Below are positions 61,187-64,000 of a DNA stretch of 64,000 nt, piece by piece. Origin of the DNA: Clostridiales bacterium. GTDB lineage: Bacteria; Bacillota; Clostridia; Christensenellales; Aristaeellaceae. Both the position numbers and the translations under genes were made by a program. The notes below the pieces were generated by a model. It was given only the letters and a program-made list of their open reading frames with translations. It did no database searches and was not told where the DNA came from. Location of the stretch: contig SVGS01000001.1 in assembly GCA_015056205.1 (NCBI GenBank), positions 186,001 to 250,000 of the forward strand. Reading direction: 5' to 3'. How positions within the stretch are numbered: position 1 is the first letter of the stretch; every line of letters starts with the position of its first letter.

Positions 61187-64000
61187 TCAGTACCATATTT
61201 TGAGAATGGCCTTTCCAAGATCAAGCCACTGAATCGGGGCTGCCATTCCGCACGCATATGGCAGGAAAATCACAAAGCTGATCGCCGCCATTCCCGCAAT
61301 CATCCAGGAGATGACGGCGCACTGCTTCTGCCTGATGCCGGGCCAGTCATGCAGGCAAAGAACGATTCCGAGAATGATAAACGGAACGCTTGCAAAATAA
61401 TGATAGATATAGGTACCTCTGGGTACAAGTACCCAGGGCAGATACTGTGCCAGAAGTCCGATGAACAGGAATCCATATACCGGATTCCCTCGCTGTGTGA
61501 TCAGCCGGGATTCCGGATCAGTAATGCTTGGATGACCGGTTCGGACATAAATCCAGCGGCCGAGGCATATGACCAAAGCCGGGAGTGCGCCGTACCAGAT
61601 CACCGGATTTCCGAAGCAGAATATGCTGTAAGAAATACTGCTTTCCGCCGGAATATACTGTTTTGACGCAAAATACATGGGCTTTCCGATAATCGGCCAT
61701 TCCCACCAGGGTGAGTAGAACGGATGATCCATCCCCAGTCCGGGACTGCCATGATAATTCAGCATACCGGTCTGTGCCTGCCAGACTGCCCCGATATATT
61801 CCCAAAGGTTTGTAATTCGTTTGTTATATGCCATATAGGGAATATAACTCAGCAGATAGATAACGGCCGGAACAGCCACAAAGAACAGCAGACACCATAA
61901 GCTCAGATGAATAAACCGTTTATGATCCATTCCGCGGGCTGTCATACGGATGCCGTAACCAAAGTAGAGAACGGCCAGACCAAGTCCCGCATAGATGCCA
62001 ATCCATTTGCTGGCGATTGCCAGTCCCATAAAAAGCCCGCTGAATGCCAGTGGAATCAACTGTTTCCGGATGTCCTTTTCCTGATAATCGGTTTGCAGAA
62101 AGCGGAGCATAAAGAAATAGGCGAACAGGATAAACAGAACCGGAAAGCTGTCAATGGTTGCGATCTGTGTCTGAGTAAGATGCTGACAGTCCAGCGCGAA
62201 CAGTGCACAGGCCAGTGCGGCAGCCCAGGTTTTTTTTGTCAGCTGCTTCGTAAGCAGATACATTCCGGGAAGCATCAGCACCCCGGCAAGAGCACCGGCA
62301 AAGCGCCATCCAAAGGGGGTCATTCCGAAAATCAGCACAGAGAGGCTCATCAGAACTTTTCCCAGCGGAGGATGGCTGGTTTCATAGGGAACCGTTCCCT
62401 GGATAAATTCATAAGCGGTACGGGCATGATAGATCTCATCAAAATAGGTGCTGTTCCACCAGCTTGGCTCCGGATATTCTGAGGCCGAAGGAGAGAAAAG
62501 TCCGGGCAGATTCTCCAGCGTGTCCTGCTCATCCAGCAGCGCGGCCGGATCGGAATACAGGGATGATTCCGTTTCTCCTCCGTCATGGGACAACACAACG
62601 GCTGGGATAATTTCATGCTGCGCATTACGGAACAGGATTTCATTGAGCTTCAGGCCGATCTGCTGTGCAGACAAACGGATATACCGGCCCTTGAGATGAA
62701 TCAGATTGCTATCAGTCGAGTTATAATAGGATCGGGTTCCGTCGTAGTTATTGGAATAGATCGTAAGATATTTCCACTTCCAGCACTGGCTTTGCTCCAT
62801 CTCAGCCCAGATTTCGTCAGACCAGTGCACCAGATCTTCGCTTTCGGCAACCGAGAAATCATTCCGGCTGACCTGGCCAAAATAAAGCATGGTCGTGTCT
62901 CCGGCCGCTTCACCCAGATCAAAGATAATCTGTTCGTCATAATCGCTGGATACCCAGCCATGCTGCGGAGCTTTGGTACTCCCAAGGGTGGTAAAGGAAA
63001 GAAGAGCAAAAGCAGATGTAACAGCCAGAAGAATCAGAGAATCTTTTTTGTTCCAGTGCAGATGCGGATCAGGCTGATGCCAGACAACGGGTTCTTCGTT
63101 TTTTGATAAATCTTTCTCTGTCTCCCGGGCCGCCATTTCCGCGGGAGCCGTTCTCCGAAGCAGCGCTCCGCCGAGATGAACAGCATACAGTGCTCCGATG
63201 CAGTTCAGGACGGACAGGATATCTGCCAGCCAGACGGTATCCGCGTTCAGATGTCCGCCGGAAGAACCAAGACGAATGCTGTTGTCCAGAATGATGCCTT
63301 CATTAATAAACAGTGTGCAGCTGAATCCCAGGATCAGATACAGAATGCGCCGGTCTCTTGTCCTGACCCAGGAAGCCCCCAGAAGGAAAAGTGCCGGAAG
63401 AATATAGCGTTCATGCATTTTCAGGCCAAAGACATACAGCAGGATCAGAAGCAAAGCGCCCCAATAGGCAATCTGTCGGCTGCCTCCGTCCCGAATCAGC
63501 ATAGACAGCACAATCACAAAGGCAAAAACCATAGCCCCGATTCCGATCCAGTTCCAGGGAGCGTTGAAAACGGTGCAGCCTGCCCAGAAGACGGCAAACA
63601 GAACGCCAAGAACGGTCTCGGCCTGATAGTATTTCTGTTCTTTAAAGAAGCGGTACCACCAGATGGAATAGGATACCGCAGCCAATGCCAGCAGCAGACC
63701 GGGAATAATGCCCGGTGATTTTCCGAGGGCAGCCCAGTTTCCACCCAGCAGATAATTAAAGTTGGCGGTATTCAGTGTCGCATAGGAATATGAGGACAGC
63801 GTTTTCTGATACAGCGTCAGAAGCCAGCCCGCCGGTTGATGGACAGAGAAAGGCAGTACGCAGATCACGGCGGTGACCGCGGAAAGAACAAGCGCCGGCA
63901 GGCAGCGCCTGTGTCCGGACGGCGTATGGACAAGGGTCTGGATGAAACAGACCAGTCCGATCGGTCCGACCATCAGGGCCTGGGGTTTCAGAAGTACACA
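61187..64000 (-). CDS. GT-C membrane glycosyltransferase, protein O-mannosyltransferase-like (5' end cut)
   Basis: At least 937 residues, with the N-terminus beyond the window. The first part (LLKPQALMVGPIGLV to about 280) is a GT-C membrane module with many hydrophobic segments. A soluble beta-rich insert follows (about 340-450, DEQIIFDLGEAAGDTTMLYFG to GRYIRLSAQQIGLKL), resembling a discoidin-like sugar-binding domain. The second part is a PMT-type domain starting with WNSTYFDEIYHARTAYE, SHPPLGKVLMSLSVLIFGMTPFGWR, and a C-terminal membrane bundle. It probably transfers a sugar from a lipid carrier to protein or envelope polymer. Two GT-C modules in one chain are notable. Confidence 0.85.
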   Translation of the reverse strand, partial: CVLLKPQALMVGPIGLVCFIQTLVHTPSGHRRCLPALVLSAVTAVICVLPFSVHQPAGWLLTLYQKTLSSYSYATLNTANFNYLLGGNWAALGKSPGIIPGLLLALAAVSYSIWWYRFFKEQKYYQAETVLGVLFAVFWAGCTVFNAPWNWIGIGAMVFAFVIVLSMLIRDGGSRQIAYWGALLLILLYVFGLKMHERYILPALFLLGASWVRTRDRRILYLILGFSCTLFINEGIILDNSIRLGSSGGHLNADTVWLADILSVLNCIGALYAVHLGGALLRRTAPAEMAARETEKDLSKNEEPVVWHQPDPHLHWNKKDSLILLAVTSAFALLSFTTLGSTKAPQHGWVSSDYDEQIIFDLGEAAGDTTMLYFGQVSRNDFSVAESEDLVHWSDEIWAEMEQSQCWKWKYLTIYSNNYDGTRSYYNSTDSNLIHLKGRYIRLSAQQIGLKLNEILFRNAQHEIIPAVVLSHDGGETESSLYSDPAALLDEQDTLENLPGLFSPSASEYPEPSWWNSTYFDEIYHARTAYEFIQGTVPYETSHPPLGKVLMSLSVLIFGMTPFGWRFAGALAGVLMLPGMYLLTKQLTKKTWAAALACALFALDCQHLTQTQIATIDSFPVLFILFAYFFMLRFLQTDYQEKDIRKQLIPLAFSGLFMGLAIASKWIGIYAGLGLAVLYFGYGIRMTARGMDHKRFIHLSLWCLLFFVAVPAVIYLLSYIPYMAYNKRITNLWEYIGAVWQAQTGMLNYHGSPGLGMDHPFYSPWWEWPIIGKPMYFASKQYIPAESSISYSIFCFGNPVIWYGALPALVICLGRWIYVRTGHPSITDPESRLITQRGNPVYGFLFIGLLAQYLPWVLVPRGTYIYHYFASVPFIILGIVLCLHDWPGIRQKQCAVISWMIAGMAAISFVIFLPYACGMAAPIQWLDLGKAILKIWY

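Overview
The window reads as about 54 kb of core chromosome from a low-to-mid GC Firmicute, most likely a Clostridia-type anaerobe, interrupted by a 9.5 kb mobile island. Supporting signs are a T-box riboswitch, a Gls24/Asp23 protein next to a FakA/YloV-type protein and RecG, a maf-mreBCD-pbp2-minD-rodA cell-shape cluster, a PhoH / 7TM-HD / YbeY-Cdd / Era cluster, a comM-dprA-topA-trmFO-hslVU run, AGGAGG ribosome binding sites, many TTG starts and 17-bp-spaced sigma-A promoters. I cannot assign a genus from sequence alone.

Layout. 1-1494 (minus): an aminotransferase-tyrS operon with its own promoter and a terminator-like hairpin in the leader. 1510-7838 (plus): Gls24, fakA, recG, ppk. 7805-14683 (minus): hemW, a SLOG protein, lepA, plsY, der and a DUF512 radical SAM protein. 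14840-15847 (plus): an orphan mreB paralogue. 15857-20130 (minus): a T-box-controlled pair, a LeuA-like protein that has lost catalytic residues and a TIM-barrel/acyl-CoA ligase fusion. 20158-30318 (plus): the shape and division operon from maf to two small coiled-coil membrane proteins. 30351-30980 (minus): a LUD-domain protein.

31086-40633 is an island inserted in the 3' half of a tRNA-Pro(GGG) gene, bounded by 46-bp direct repeats. It holds a zinc-ribbon tyrosine integrase, a control region, a small HTH protein, a DUF927 helicase-like protein followed by an iteron-flanked AT-rich region that looks like a replication origin, a serine recombinase, and an operon led by an attenuator-like leader that contains a probable terminase small subunit. 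No capsid, portal, tail, lysis, large terminase or relaxase gene is visible. That content best fits a phage satellite (PICI-like), and it is the most novel part of the window.

40774-45901 (plus): phoH, pgpH-type 7TM-HD phosphodiesterase, a fused ybeY-cdd gene and era. 45910-50205: an RlmI-like methyltransferase (minus), a small Cys-rich protein and a beta-CASP RNase (plus), and a Xer-like recombinase (minus). 50245-51369 (minus): an aldo/keto reductase. 51416-64000 (minus): a long run from a truncated GT-C glycosyltransferase through comM, dprA, topA, trmFO, hslV, hslU, proC, rnhA and a CopZ-like protein, ending at a strong hairpin.

Functionally, the core genes cover envelope synthesis (mre, pbp2, rodA, plsY, minD), translation and ribosome quality (lepA, der, era, ybeY, tyrS, trmFO), DNA topology and uptake (topA, dprA, comM, recG) and proteostasis (hslVU). 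All function calls come from reading motifs by eye; no database search was run.
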